A stretch of DNA of 64,000 nt from Prevotella ihumii (GCF_900155655.1 NZ_LT706987.1:1633714-1697713), one strand, 5' to 3'; shown: positions 1 through 8,284, counted from the first letter of the stretch. The notes: a model not told the origin generated them from the sequence alone. Made by a program: numbers and translations.

Positions 1-22
1 AATTGGGTAAGTGAATAATATA

Positions 23-30
23 TAACTTTG
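23..30 (+). promoter_or_regulatory. -7 box of the barrel-protein promoter
   Basis: TAACTTTG matches the Bacteroidetes TAnnTTTG box and lies about 40 bp before the start codon at 71. A TTG at 3-5 could serve as the upstream box, although the spacing of 17 is short. Confidence 0.5.
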
Positions 31-70
31 CCGAGATTAATATTAGCTCATTTAAAATAACAAAGTATTT

Positions 71-553
71 ATGAAAAAAGTTTTATTGGTTGCAATGGTT
101 GGAATTATTAGTCTTTCAGCTTCAGCACAGTCGCTTAAAGGACACATAGAGGGAGGATATACGTTTGGCGACCACGATGGCGGACGTCTTGAATTTTTAG
201 GTGCATTAGGCGGTAAAGTGAACAAGCATTTCTTTTTAGGTGGTGGTGTAGGTTTGAACTATTACACAACAGCTGACATCTGTACACTCCCAATCTTTGT
301 TAATGCACGTGTTAAAATCCCTGTATCGGGCAATATTCGCCCATTTTTCGACCTTAAACCGGGTTATGGCGTATCTTTAGACAGCGATATTAATGGTGGT
401 TTCTATTTTAATGGCACATTTGGTATCGAATTTTCTAAGGTTACAGTGGGCATAGGTTATGGCACACAAACTTTCAAGGTGTCTGATGGTTTTCATACCA
501 GTGCCATAGGAAGCAATGGAGGTTTATCTTTGAAGCTCGGATACGAGTTTTAA
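71..553 (+). CDS. Small outer-membrane beta-barrel protein
   Basis: The product is 160 aa. It begins with a signal peptide (residues 1-19, cleavage after SASA). The rest is glycine- and aromatic-rich with alternating hydrophobic residues, and it ends in a C-terminal aromatic (GYEF), as expected of an 8-strand outer-membrane barrel of the OmpW/OmpA-barrel type. No catalytic residues are visible, so function is unknown. It appears to be monocistronic with a TAACTTTG promoter. Its stop codon TAA (551-553) is also the first three bases of a TAACCCAAATC repeat that begins a long-hairpin element. Confidence 0.75.
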   Translation: MKKVLLVAMVGIISLSASAQSLKGHIEGGYTFGDHDGGRLEFLGALGGKVNKHFFLGGGVGLNYYTTADICTLPIFVNARVKIPVSGNIRPFFDLKPGYGVSLDSDINGGFYFNGTFGIEFSKVTVGIGYGTQTFKVSDGFHTSAIGSNGGLSLKLGYEF

Positions 554-565
554 CCCAAATCTTGC

Positions 566-770
566 TTTAACCCAAATCGCTCATTAGACCAGTTTAGGTA
601 CTTATTCATTTATTTACGAAACCTATGAGATGTCTTTTTGTCTTATTTTGGCTTTATTTTACCTATATCTGCTGTCACATAGCCCGCTATGCTCCTTTGA
701 TATATGCAAAATAAATCTCAAAATAAGTTCAAAAATACATTCTCATTCTAACGACCGATTTGGGTTTAAT
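566..770. repeat. Long-hairpin element, type A, full length (E1)
   Basis: The left end at 569-588 reads AACCCAAATCGCTCATTAGA. The right end at 748-769 is its near-perfect inverse (TCTAACGACCGATTTGGG). The interior contains facing arms ending in CATAGC-CCGC-GCTATG-like sequence, so the whole roughly 200 bp can fold as one imperfect hairpin. A partial extra copy of the left end lies at 551-561. Copies with the same interior are at 13819-13972, 34837-35039 and 53143-53300. No target duplication is evident. Confidence 0.85.
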
Positions 771-839
771 CTCCTTATAGCGATTGTCATTATATCGTCA
801 GGTTTTATTTTATAAAGTGGTGGCTATTCATTCCTATGC

Positions 840-1289
840 TTATAATTCCTCATAGTTAGGAATGTCTTTCAGAAACTTATAGGCTTGATTTTCGTAGTCC
901 ATCTTACAAATATATGAGTCTATGCCGTTTGAAACAACAAGATAATCTACGTGGAGTAGGAGGTTGTAAACTGCAATTTGGTCAAAAACTTTTTGGGATA
1001 GCTTGATGTGTGGGGCTTTGTATTCCAATATCATTCGTGGACGGAGCTGTGTGTCGTACAATACACTATCGGCTCTGATAACCTTATCGCCTATCTGCAA
1101 TGCCACCTCGTTGGCGAGTAAGGAAGTAGGGTAGTGCTTATGGTCGATGAGGAGGTGCACAAAGTGTTGGCGAACCCATTCCTCTGGGGTGAGAACGATA
1201 AACTTTCGGCGGAGTACGTCAAATATTTTGCGCTGTCCGTCTATATTTTTTATGTTTATATTGTAAGGTGGGAGATTGAGTTCAATCAT
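840..1289 (-). CDS. HsdR N-terminal-like PD-(D/E)XK domain protein
   Basis: The product is 149 aa and resembles the N-terminal nuclease domain of type I restriction R subunits as a stand-alone protein. A D (in ADSVLYD) followed by MILEYKAP gives the D...ExK pattern of the PD-(D/E)XK fold. There is no helicase domain and no hsdM or hsdS nearby, so it is unlikely to be a restriction enzyme. Families of this kind often sit divergent to holA in Bacteroidetes, as here. A minus-strand promoter lies at the holA start, giving a leader of about 450 nt full of REP hairpins. The role is unknown; DNA repair or metabolism is an inference. Confidence 0.7.
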   Translation of the reverse strand: MIELNLPPYNINIKNIDGQRKIFDVLRRKFIVLTPEEWVRQHFVHLLIDHKHYPTSLLANEVALQIGDKVIRADSVLYDTQLRPRMILEYKAPHIKLSQKVFDQIAVYNLLLHVDYLVVSNGIDSYICKMDYENQAYKFLKDIPNYEEL

Positions 1290-1360
1290 CTTTTATCTCA
1301 TTATTTCTAAACCTACGTATGCTTAAAACTTACGTAAAATTTTGTTGTCTGTTATTATTC

Positions 1361-1711
1361 GTTTATCTTTGCATAAGATATAGCTGCTTGTGGCAAACTG
1401 AAAGAATATCTTTCCTTGCGCCTTTTACAATATCTTTGTATAAGATAGGCTACCCTCGCACGGTGTAGGGGCTCGATTTATCGAGTTCCTCTGCTGCAAT
1501 GAATTGGTGTTCGGACCGTGATCAATCACGCTCCTACGTTTAAACATAGCCTTGTTAGCACTATCTTTGCATAAGATAGGCTGCCCTCTCACGGTGTAGG
1601 GACTCTATTTATCGAGTTCCATATGTTGCAAAAGCTGTGTGTTGGAACGTAATAAATCACGCTCCTACATTTAAAGCATAGCCTCGTTTGCACTATCTTT
1701 ATATAAGATAA
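1361..1711. repeat. Array of CTATCTTTGCATAAGATAG modules and REP pairs
   Basis: Four copies of a short hairpin module (stem CTATCTT/AAGATAG, loop TGCAT or variant) lie at about 1363, 1430, 1561 and 1693, at intervals of 120-130 bp. Between them sit two REP-like pairs: 1465-1489 with 1513-1537, and 1596-1620 with 1644-1668. Each REP starts GTAG and carries a small hairpin (CTCGAT-TT-ATCGAG or CGTGAT-AA-ATCACG), and the two of a pair face each other. This is the layout of bacterial BIMEs. The array fills the gap upstream of holA and lies in the leader of the minus-strand gene. Confidence 0.85.
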
Positions 1712-1743
1712 CAGCTTTATCTATTCAATTTATCATTCATTTA

Positions 1744-1774
1744 CAAAGGTAAGAAAAAAGTAGATGCCAGCAAA
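1744..1774 (-). promoter_or_regulatory. Minus-strand promoter overlapping the holA start
   Basis: Read on the minus strand, TTTG (1774-1771) is followed after exactly 19 nt by TACCTTTG (1751-1744), a canonical Bacteroidetes promoter. It points towards the HsdR-N-like gene at 1289 and its upstream box lies inside the first codons of holA. Confidence 0.65.
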
Positions 1775-2789
1775 ACAAGGAACAACTTTTCAAAGTGTAA
1801 TGAGCGACTTGAAGGCTCGCAAGTTTGCCCCAATCTATGTATTGATGGGCGAGGAGTCGTATTACATCGATCAAATAACGGACTATATCGCGGCTAATGT
1901 ACTGCGTCCAGAGGAACAAGACTTTAATCAAACCATTTGTTTTGGCTCTGACGTCACTGCTGTGCAGGTTGCTGATATGGCTCGACGCTTCCCAATGATG
2001 TCAGAATATCAAGTGGTGATAGTAAAGGAGGCACAGAATATTCGTTCACTCGATGCGTTAGAAAAGTATCTGCGCAATCCTGTCCAATCTACAATTCTTG
2101 TGTGGTGTCATAAGAATGGAAAGATAGATGCTCGTAAGAAAGCTTTATCGTTAGCACAAAGTGTAGGTGTGGTATTTGAGAGCAAGAAATTGCGCGAGTA
2201 TCAGCTGCCCGATTTTATTTTGAGTTTTCTAAAGACAAAGCAGGTTAGCATTGATCCTAAGTCGTGTCAGATGATTGCCGACCACGTAGGAGCTGACCTT
2301 AATCGCCTTACTTCTGAACTTGAAAAAGTTGTTCTATCCTTAACCAACGAGGATAAACGCATCACTCCTGAAATTGTAGAGCAAGAGATAGGCATTAGCA
2401 AAGAGTTTAATGCTTTCGAACTCCGTGATGCCATTGTCCATAGAAATGTGTTCAAAGCCAACCAAATTGTAAACTACTTTGACAAGAACCCTAAGGCAGG
2501 CTCGCTTTATTCTTTCCTCCCATTGCTCTTCACTTATTTTCAGAACCTGATGATAGTGCACTATGCGCCACAAAAAGCTTCCGAAACAGACATCGCAAAG
2601 TCATTAGATTTGAAGTCTACTTGGGGCGCAAAAGATTATTTTACTGGTCTACGAAGTTACTCAGCACGTAAAACTATGGAGATAATTTCTAAGTTTAGAG
2701 AGGTAGATGCGAAGAGTAAAGGACTTGATAATCCAAGTACAGGTGCAGGTGAACTGATGAAAGAGCTTATATTTTTCATTTTACATTAG
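1764..2789 (+). CDS. holA: DNA polymerase III subunit delta
   Basis: The product is 341 aa, the usual HolA length. Delta opens the beta sliding clamp as part of the clamp-loader complex. The N-terminal domain contains the characteristic PIYVLMGEESYYIDQI, standing where the degenerate P-loop of AAA+ relatives would be. FELRDAI in the middle and a helical C-terminal collar domain (about 225-341) match the family. The start ATG at 1764 gives the expected N-terminus. The gene is followed by a hairpin CGCC-tatttt-GGCG (2795-2808) and a stronger terminator at 2891. A palindrome-rich repeat array lies directly upstream. Confidence 0.93.
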   Translation: MPAKQGTTFQSVMSDLKARKFAPIYVLMGEESYYIDQITDYIAANVLRPEEQDFNQTICFGSDVTAVQVADMARRFPMMSEYQVVIVKEAQNIRSLDALEKYLRNPVQSTILVWCHKNGKIDARKKALSLAQSVGVVFESKKLREYQLPDFILSFLKTKQVSIDPKSCQMIADHVGADLNRLTSELEKVVLSLTNEDKRITPEIVEQEIGISKEFNAFELRDAIVHRNVFKANQIVNYFDKNPKAGSLYSFLPLLFTYFQNLMIVHYAPQKASETDIAKSLDLKSTWGAKDYFTGLRSYSARKTMEIISKFREVDAKSKGLDNPSTGAGELMKELIFFILH

Positions 2790-2890
2790 TAAAAACGCCT
2801 ATTTTGGCGAATTAAAACATCGTTTTTGGCTTGTTTTTATACCCAAAATGCCTGAGAAACGCTCATTTTAAGCATTTTTTGAGCTAAAAC

Positions 2891-2918
2891 AAACGTCCCT
2901 CACGGGGCGTTTTTTTTG
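2891..2918 (+). terminator. Rho-independent terminator after holA
   Basis: Stem AACG(T)CCC with GGG(G)CGTT around loop TCAC, followed by a run of eight T. It lies about 100 bp past the holA stop. Confidence 0.75.
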
Positions 2919-2962
2919 TTTAAAGTGTTCATAATAGGGGAGTTATCCGTTTTTAAGTTGTT

Positions 2963-3018
2963 CATATTTCTCGTATTTTTCACCAACTAAGCCCTTGTCT
3001 TTAAATACGAGAAATATG
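2963..3018. other. 16-bp perfect inverted repeat in an AT-rich gap
   Basis: CATATTTCTCGTATTT (2963-2978) is repeated as its exact inverse at 3003-3018, with a 24-nt loop. A second small hairpin, CAGCTTT-ttgcc-AAAGCTG, follows at 3027-3045. No open reading frame covers it. It may be a structured RNA or a protein-binding site. Confidence 0.7.
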
Positions 3019-3045
3019 ACCGAAAACAGCTTTTTGCCAAAGCTG

Positions 3046-3545
3046 CGATTTATTATTAATTATCATTAACGTTTAACATACTAAACATTTTATTTGTATT
3101 TGTAAAATTATAAACGTAAAGTTTTAAACATTAAGCAATATTTAAAATAATGAATAATGCACATTTAGATTTACATTTAAGAATACAAACCTAAATAAAG
3201 AAGTTTAATAATTTAAACGTTTAAATATACAGGCTCAATATGTGTAATGTAAAGCGTTAAAAACCAATAATTTAAATCAAATAATTAAATGTTTTAGGGT
3301 CGATGTTTTGTGATTTAGAAGATAAATGGTGAATATTTGTGGATTTAGCTTTGTAATCTGTTGTAACTACCTATTAATAACCAGATATATAGGTAAATTC
3401 TTTATTTTATTGCTTAAATAGGCTTTTAAGGTGTATGTTTAGATTTCTATATGTAAAGCTAAATTGCACACTGAGCCAACTTTAATAGTTTAAACTTCTA
3501 AATATTGAAATTTAAATATATGTATCTAAACTTTTTTCTTTAATA
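3046..3545. other. AT-rich gene-free stretch with TTTAAAC palindromes
   Basis: About 500 bp with no credible reading frame and very low GC. It contains several GTTTAAA/TTTAAAC motifs, including a perfect 16-bp palindrome ATTTAAACGTTTAAAT at 3211-3226. They lie upstream of the XRE regulator and could be operator sites for it, but this is inference. No cluster of DnaA boxes was seen, so there is no support for an origin. Confidence 0.4.
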
Positions 3546-3546
3546 T

Positions 3547-3577
3547 TTTGGTATGTAAAAACTTTGTTTTACCTTTG
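3547..3577 (+). promoter_or_regulatory. Promoter of the XRE regulator
   Basis: TTTG (3547-3550), 19 nt, then TACCTTTG (3570-3577): a textbook Bacteroidetes promoter. The predicted start is near 3584, leaving a leader of about 45 nt. Confidence 0.8.
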
Positions 3578-3628
3578 TAAAATCAAAAGGTTTATCCCAT
3601 ATAGGGTAAAATAAGGCACGATTAACGT

Positions 3629-4087
3629 ATGAAGGACAGAATTAATCAGTTGATGAAGAGTCAGCACATGACCCAACAGACGTTTGCAGATTTTATAGGT
3701 ATATCAACTGCATCGTTGAGTAGCATCTTTAACGGACGCACTAAACCCACCCTTAACACGGTCGAAGCTATTCGTGGAAAATTTCCTACGATAAGTCTCG
3801 ATTGGTTGATGTATGGCACAGGGAGTATGTTTAACGATAGCGAGCCCACCAATAGTGATTTTACAGATGGTGGTGCTATGGCTGACGGAGGAAACTTTTT
3901 TGAAGGCGAAACTACTCCTTCCCTCCCCTTTGATAATGTAGAGCCATTACAGCAATATACCTCTGCTGCACCCAAACAAATGGTTAAGACCGAGGTGAAG
4001 TATATTGACCGTCCCCAACGTAACATCACCGAGATACGTATCTTCTTTGATGATCAAACGTGGGAGAGCTTTGTACCTAAGAAATAA
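3629..4087 (+). CDS. XRE-family helix-turn-helix regulator
   Basis: The product is 152 aa. Residues 1-65 form a Cro/CI-type helix-turn-helix (MTQQTFADFIGISTASLSSIFNGRTKPTLNTV) ending in SLDWLMYGTGSMF, typical of phage-like and Bacteroidetes XRE proteins. The remainder is low-complexity and acidic, with a final basic strand segment near NITEIRIFFDD. The target is unknown. It stands alone behind an unusually long gene-free region with TTTAAAC palindromes, so autoregulation is plausible. A terminator follows at 4172. Confidence 0.85.
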   Translation: MKDRINQLMKSQHMTQQTFADFIGISTASLSSIFNGRTKPTLNTVEAIRGKFPTISLDWLMYGTGSMFNDSEPTNSDFTDGGAMADGGNFFEGETTPSLPFDNVEPLQQYTSAAPKQMVKTEVKYIDRPQRNITEIRIFFDDQTWESFVPKK

Positions 4088-4171
4088 CGTGCAACTAAAA
4101 ATATAGACTTGAGCGTATAGAAATACCGCTTGCAATAATTGTTCTATATTTCCTTATATCATATTCTTTGC

Positions 4172-4222
4172 AAAATCATCTATCGCTTCATAAATTGGAA
4201 TGAATGGGTAGATGATTTTTTA
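4172..4222 (+). terminator. Terminator after the XRE gene
   Basis: AAAATCATCTA (4172-4182) pairs with TAGATGATTTT (4209-4219) and runs into T-rich sequence. The A and T flanks allow use in both directions. Confidence 0.65.
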
Positions 4223-4440
4223 TTTTTGTTCTCTTTCCTTTCGGTGTAATTCATAGGGCATATAGATTTCTAAACACTTTTTGTTGGGCTAAAAAGCAAT
4301 GAGTTTTCTGTTTTTAGGTTCTAAAACCATATCTTTTCTTCTTCCTTTATGCTATTATATACGGTTAGAAAACGCATCCTCTTTTCCTTTCTCCGCAAAC
4401 TAATATGGGGTATTCTTTTGGCTAAGAAGTTTATATTTGC

Positions 4441-4592
4441 TAACTTTGCATAAGATAGGCTGCACTCAGCAATATTCAAGCAAGCTTGTATTGCTCTCGT
4501 TGGCACTATCTTTGCATAAGATAGGCTGCACTCTGCAATATTCAAGCAAGCTTGTATTGCTCTCGTTGGCACTATCTTTGCATAAGATAAGG
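4441..4592. repeat. 65-bp tandem repeat with TATCTTTGCATAAGATA module
   Basis: Two and a half nearly identical 65/66-bp units. Each begins with the CTATCTTTGCATAAGATAG hairpin (4441-4458 degenerate, 4505-4523, 4572-4590) and contains a second hairpin CAATA-tt-CAAGC-aa-GCTTG-TATTG. The module is the same as in the array before holA. The TATCTTTG inside it also matches a -7 box, so units could act as promoters for the menaquinone operon. Confidence 0.85.
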
Positions 4593-4607
4593 CTGCACTT
4601 GGCAAAT

Positions 4608-4679
4608 GTAGGGGTTCGATTTATCGAGTTCCTTTGCTGCAATGATTGGTGTTCGGAACGTGATAAATCACGCCCCTAC
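4608..4679. repeat. REP-like inverted pair (BIME)
   Basis: REP 4608-4632 (GTAGGGG then hairpin TCGAT-TT-ATCGA) faces REP 4655-4679, which carries the same pattern on the other strand (GTAGGGGCGTGATTTATCA). It is the third such pair in the window. GTAG at the foot of the stem is the mark of REPs mobilised by RAYT transposases; no RAYT gene is present here. Confidence 0.8.
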
Positions 4680-4755
4680 ATTATTTTCTTGTACTTGTTA
4701 GCACTATCGATAATAAAGAAAACATAGCCCTGTGCTATGAAGAAATGATAAGAAT

Positions 4756-5166
4756 ATGAACGTAGAAAAGCAACGGGAACTGTTAGAGAATGAAGACGGA
4801 CTAAGTCGCACCTTGGGTATGCGCTTCATTTCTACTCCCGAACCCGATATGTTGATGGCTAAAATGGCTGTCGATGATAGAAATAAGCAAGTGTTCGGCT
4901 TTCTCTCTGGAGGCGCAACCTTGGCTTTAGCCGAAAATGTGGCTGGTGTTGGCTCTATGGCGTTGTGTCCCGGTAAGATGGCTTTGGGCATCAATGTTAG
5001 CGGCAACCACGTTAAGGCGATGCCATACGGTGGAACTGTAACAGCCACGGGGCGCATTGTGCATAAAGGAAAGACCCTACACGTATGGCAGATAGAAGTA
5101 ACCAACGATGAGGGCGAACTCATCTCTACGGTACAAGTTACCAACTATGTAATAGCTAAAAAGTAG
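4756..5166 (+). CDS. Hotdog-fold thioesterase, probable DHNA-CoA thioesterase
   Basis: The product is 136 aa with a PaaI/EntH-type single hotdog domain. GFLSGGATLALAENVAG (48-64) holds the family's catalytic glutamate (E60) on the central helix. It is the first gene of the men cluster, 24 bp before menF, which strongly suggests it hydrolyses 1,4-dihydroxy-2-naphthoyl-CoA, the MenB product, before prenylation by MenA. No menA is in the window. A general acyl-CoA thioesterase role cannot be excluded. Confidence 0.82.
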   Translation: MNVEKQRELLENEDGLSRTLGMRFISTPEPDMLMAKMAVDDRNKQVFGFLSGGATLALAENVAGVGSMALCPGKMALGINVSGNHVKAMPYGGTVTATGRIVHKGKTLHVWQIEVTNDEGELISTVQVTNYVIAKK

Positions 5167-5190
5167 CGAGAAGAAAAGACACGTAAAACA

Positions 5191-6228
5191 ATGATGAACG
5201 CATACGCCATTTATCGTTTGCCCAATGCGGAGCACTGTACCTTGATTTCGCAGTCGAGCGAGCCTTTATGTTTGGGTTCGCTTGCCGAACTCAATGGGCG
5301 TGAAGGCTTCGTTATCGCTCCTTTTAGTCCCTCCTCGTCGTGTCCTATCTTGTTGATGCAGCCCGATGAGGTGCAAACGATGGCGGTGTGCAAGGTGCAA
5401 ACCAGACTTGGGCGCAATCTTCATTCGTTTCTTTCTACCGACAGCACAAAGGCTAAGACTACGTACAAGAAAGATTTTGCTTGCTTTCACGAACAATTGG
5501 TTGATGGACGATTTGATAAATTGGTGCTTTCACGCAGTATTACCGAACCGCTCAACGGAGATTTATCCCCCGAAGATGTGTTTATGCGTGCCTGTCAGCT
5601 ATACCCCCATCAGTTTGTGGCATTGTTTTCTACTCCGCAAACAGGTATTTGGGTGATGGCAACCCCCGAAATACTATTAGATGGAGTCAACAATAAATGG
5701 CACACAATGGCTTTGGCAGGTACGATGCCATACGCTGAAGACGATATAATATGGTCGGAAAAGAATAAAGCCGAGCAACAATATGTGGCAAAATACATTC
5801 GTCAATGCTTGGAAACCCATTGTGCAATGGAGATAAAGGAAGAAGGACCATATACTGTACAAGCAGCCAATTTGGTGCATTTGCGCAGCGATTTCAGCTT
5901 TCAGTTGGCTTCTCCGTCTACTTTGGGCAACCTCTTAGACACCCTTCACCCCACGCCTGCCATTTGTGGTATTCCGAAAGAAGCGGCACGCACCTTTATT
6001 CTCCATCACGAAACCTCGCCACGCAGTTATTATAGTGGCTTTGTAGGCCCTTTAAATCTCCATCGTGAAACCCATCTTTATGTGTCGTTGCGCTGTATGC
6101 AGTTGATGGGCGATAGCTGCACGCTTTATGCAGGGGGCGGAATACTGCCCGAAAGCAATGCTGAAAGCGAATGGCGAGAGACTGAAGCCAAAATGGCTAC
6201 AATGCGACGACTGCTGCAAATGCCATAA
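5191..6228 (+). CDS. menF: Isochorismate synthase (menaquinone)
   Basis: The product is 345 aa, shorter than enteric MenF but typical for Bacteroidetes. The C-terminal chorismate-binding domain is clear: FDKLVLSRSI, ALAGTMPYAEDD, VHLRSDFSF, LHPTPAICGIPKEAA and YSGFVGPL. It converts chorismate to isochorismate, the entry to the pathway. The start is ambiguous between two adjacent ATGs (5191 or 5194). A 325-bp gap follows before menD, odd within an otherwise tight operon, and holds a phased palindrome array. Confidence 0.92.
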   Translation: MMNAYAIYRLPNAEHCTLISQSSEPLCLGSLAELNGREGFVIAPFSPSSSCPILLMQPDEVQTMAVCKVQTRLGRNLHSFLSTDSTKAKTTYKKDFACFHEQLVDGRFDKLVLSRSITEPLNGDLSPEDVFMRACQLYPHQFVALFSTPQTGIWVMATPEILLDGVNNKWHTMALAGTMPYAEDDIIWSEKNKAEQQYVAKYIRQCLETHCAMEIKEEGPYTVQAANLVHLRSDFSFQLASPSTLGNLLDTLHPTPAICGIPKEAARTFILHHETSPRSYYSGFVGPLNLHRETHLYVSLRCMQLMGDSCTLYAGGGILPESNAESEWRETEAKMATMRRLLQMP

Positions 6229-6315
6229 AGCGAGCTATCATTTAGCGTGCGGAGGGAAAAAATAAGACGAGGAAGAATAGAATAATAGATGTTTAGGGTG
6301 AGACTTTGAAATGTT

Positions 6316-6464
6316 AGGTTGTAACCTTTTGTTAATCAGAGGTATATAGGTGGCTTTTAAAACATATATGTTTTGCAACCCCAAACATATATGTTTAGCC
6401 CTCCCAAAGTTGAACTTTGACCACCTCAAACATATATGTTTTGGAAAGTCAAAGATGATGTTTG
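6316..6464. repeat. Palindrome array phased at 22.5 bp (menF-menD)
   Basis: Palindromes are centred at 6321.5 (AGGTTGTAACCT), 6366.5, 6389.5, 6412 (CAAAGTTGAACTTTG), 6434.5 and 6457 (CAAAGATGATGTTTG). Those at 6366.5, 6389.5 and 6434.5 are AAACATATATGTTT. Centres are 22.5-23 bp apart, or 45 for the first gap, separated by pyrimidine-rich linkers of 7-9 bp. The same two palindrome sequences recur at 18100-18187. Confidence 0.85.
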
Positions 6465-6553
6465 AGAAATGAAGAGTGGATAGTGGAAAAATAGAACAAT
6501 ATTCAAATTCATTCCACAGTTTGAAACAATAAAAAAAATAATACGAAAATAGA

Positions 6554-8236
6554 ATGTTCAGCAATAAAGAAAATGTAAACATACTGACGGCTTTGCTCGT
6601 TAAGTCTGGAATAACAAAAGCTGTGGTTTGCCCAGGGTCGCGCAATTCGCCCATCGTCCACAACCTTTGCGAGTGTGCGTCGATAACGTGCTATCCCGTT
6701 ACCGATGAGCGTTCGGCAGCGTTCTTCGCTATCGGACTTTGTATATCTGAAAATGACCCCGTGGTGCTTTGCGTCACGTCAGGGTCGGCTTTGCTCAATG
6801 TTGCTCCTGCCATTGCTGAAGCCTATTATCGCAATTTGCCTATCATTGTGGTGTCGGCAGACCGCCCAGTGCAATGGATAGGGCAGGCAGATGGGCAGAC
6901 ACTATTGCAAGCAAATGCACTTGCTCCTCACGTACGAAAGAGCGTAAACCTTCCCGAACCTACCAACGATGAAGAGCGATGGTATTGCAACCGCTTAGTA
7001 AACGAAGCTCTGTTGGAAAACAAACGCTATCAAGGTGCGCCTGTACATATCAATGTGCCCATCAGCGAACCACTTTTCGAATATACGGTGAAAGGTTTGC
7101 CCCTTCAGCGCATTATTCGTCGAGGTGAAACTGTGGGCGATCTTGATAGCTTAGACGATGTGGCAGAAGCCTTTATGAAAACCAAACGCCCTATGGTAGT
7201 GATAGGACAAATGACGACAGACGCACTTGGGATAGACCTAAGTTGTGTAGAAACCCTTCAGAAATATGCTGTTGTGTTGTACGAAAATTTGTCAGTCGAC
7301 TTCTTTGACACGCCTCCTTTACACTTCGATGAAGTATTGTCTGTGGTGGAAAACGAAGAGCGTTATCGCCCCGACTTCCTAATCTATATGGGCGGAACGA
7401 TAGTCAGCAAGCGTTTAAAGCGGTTTCTCCGTGGTTGTAAAGACATTCGTTCTGTGTTGATAGACGAGCGAGGCGAGGTGTGCGATACGTTTATGAACCT
7501 CACCGATGTGATTGCAGCCAATCCGTTAGATTTTTTCTCTATGATAGAAGACTTGGTGGAAGGAAAGCGACCCACAGCCTTTGCAAAGTTGTGGCAAAAG
7601 GAATTGGACAAGGCAGCACACCTTTCAGCCACCTATCAACCTGCCTATTCGCAGATGTTAGCCGTCAAACGTTTTCACGAGAAGTGTAAAGAGGTCGACT
7701 GGTTTAACACCTGTGTTTATGGAAATAGTACCGCTGTACGTTTGGGCAATATATATAGTCCTCAATATATCCATGTCAATCGTGGCGTAAATGGCATTGA
7801 GGGAACGCTCTCTACGGCTGTGGGTATGGCTGTGGCTCGTACTGATGCTATGGACGTATGCTGTGTGATAGGCGATTTGAGCTTCTTTTACGATCAAAAT
7901 GCGTTGTGGAACCAGAAGTTAGGCTCAAATCTCTGTATTCTTTTGCTCAATAATGGTGGCGGAGGCATCTTCCGTCAGCTATTAGGATTGGAACAATCGC
8001 CCCACCGCAACACTGCCATTAGTGGCGAACATCACACATCGGCACAGGGAATATGCTATGCTAACGATGTGAAATATCTCTGTGCAAGAAACGAAACAGA
8101 ATTGGAAACAGCCTTAGACGTATTTGTAAATGGCGAAGAAGGACCCGTTTTGCTGGAAGTGTTTACCAATGCTGACGATGATGCACAAGTGATGAAAACC
8201 TATTACGAAATGTTTGCTAAGAAAAGAGTGAACTGA
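6554..8236 (+). CDS. menD: SEPHCHC synthase
   Basis: The product is 560 aa, standard MenD length. It is a thiamine-diphosphate enzyme joining 2-oxoglutarate to isochorismate. Visible are the N-terminal VVCPGSRNSPIV (about 23-34), the cofactor-activating glutamate region VTDERSAAFFAIG, SADRPVQWIGQADGQT, and the C-terminal diphosphate-binding GDLSFFYDQNAL followed by NNGGGGIFRQL. The start at 6554 gives the expected MFSNKENVNIL. menB follows after 48 bp. Confidence 0.96.
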   Translation: MFSNKENVNILTALLVKSGITKAVVCPGSRNSPIVHNLCECASITCYPVTDERSAAFFAIGLCISENDPVVLCVTSGSALLNVAPAIAEAYYRNLPIIVVSADRPVQWIGQADGQTLLQANALAPHVRKSVNLPEPTNDEERWYCNRLVNEALLENKRYQGAPVHINVPISEPLFEYTVKGLPLQRIIRRGETVGDLDSLDDVAEAFMKTKRPMVVIGQMTTDALGIDLSCVETLQKYAVVLYENLSVDFFDTPPLHFDEVLSVVENEERYRPDFLIYMGGTIVSKRLKRFLRGCKDIRSVLIDERGEVCDTFMNLTDVIAANPLDFFSMIEDLVEGKRPTAFAKLWQKELDKAAHLSATYQPAYSQMLAVKRFHEKCKEVDWFNTCVYGNSTAVRLGNIYSPQYIHVNRGVNGIEGTLSTAVGMAVARTDAMDVCCVIGDLSFFYDQNALWNQKLGSNLCILLLNNGGGGIFRQLLGLEQSPHRNTAISGEHHTSAQGICYANDVKYLCARNETELETALDVFVNGEEGPVLLEVFTNADDDAQVMKTYYEMFAKKRVN

Positions 8237-8284
8237 TTGAGAAAGAAAAAACAAGCGTAAAACAACAAAATATAAAGAAAAATT

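Noticed and set aside
630..815. Reading frame of 61 codons with similar peptides at 630-815 and within 13736-13954 (both contain SFCLILALF)
   Set aside because: It comes from the repeated type A hairpin element. Similarity follows from the DNA repeat; there is no promoter or ribosome site.
840..1289. Type I restriction-modification system
   Set aside because: Only an HsdR N-terminal-like domain is present; no helicase, methylase or specificity subunit is nearby.
1361..1711. Direct repeats suggesting a CRISPR array
   Set aside because: Units are irregular (about 120-130 bp), contain inverted REP pairs rather than spacers, and no cas genes are near.
3046..3545. AT-rich region as a replication origin
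   Set aside because: No cluster of TTATNCACA boxes and no dnaA or other origin-linked genes; holA alone is not evidence.
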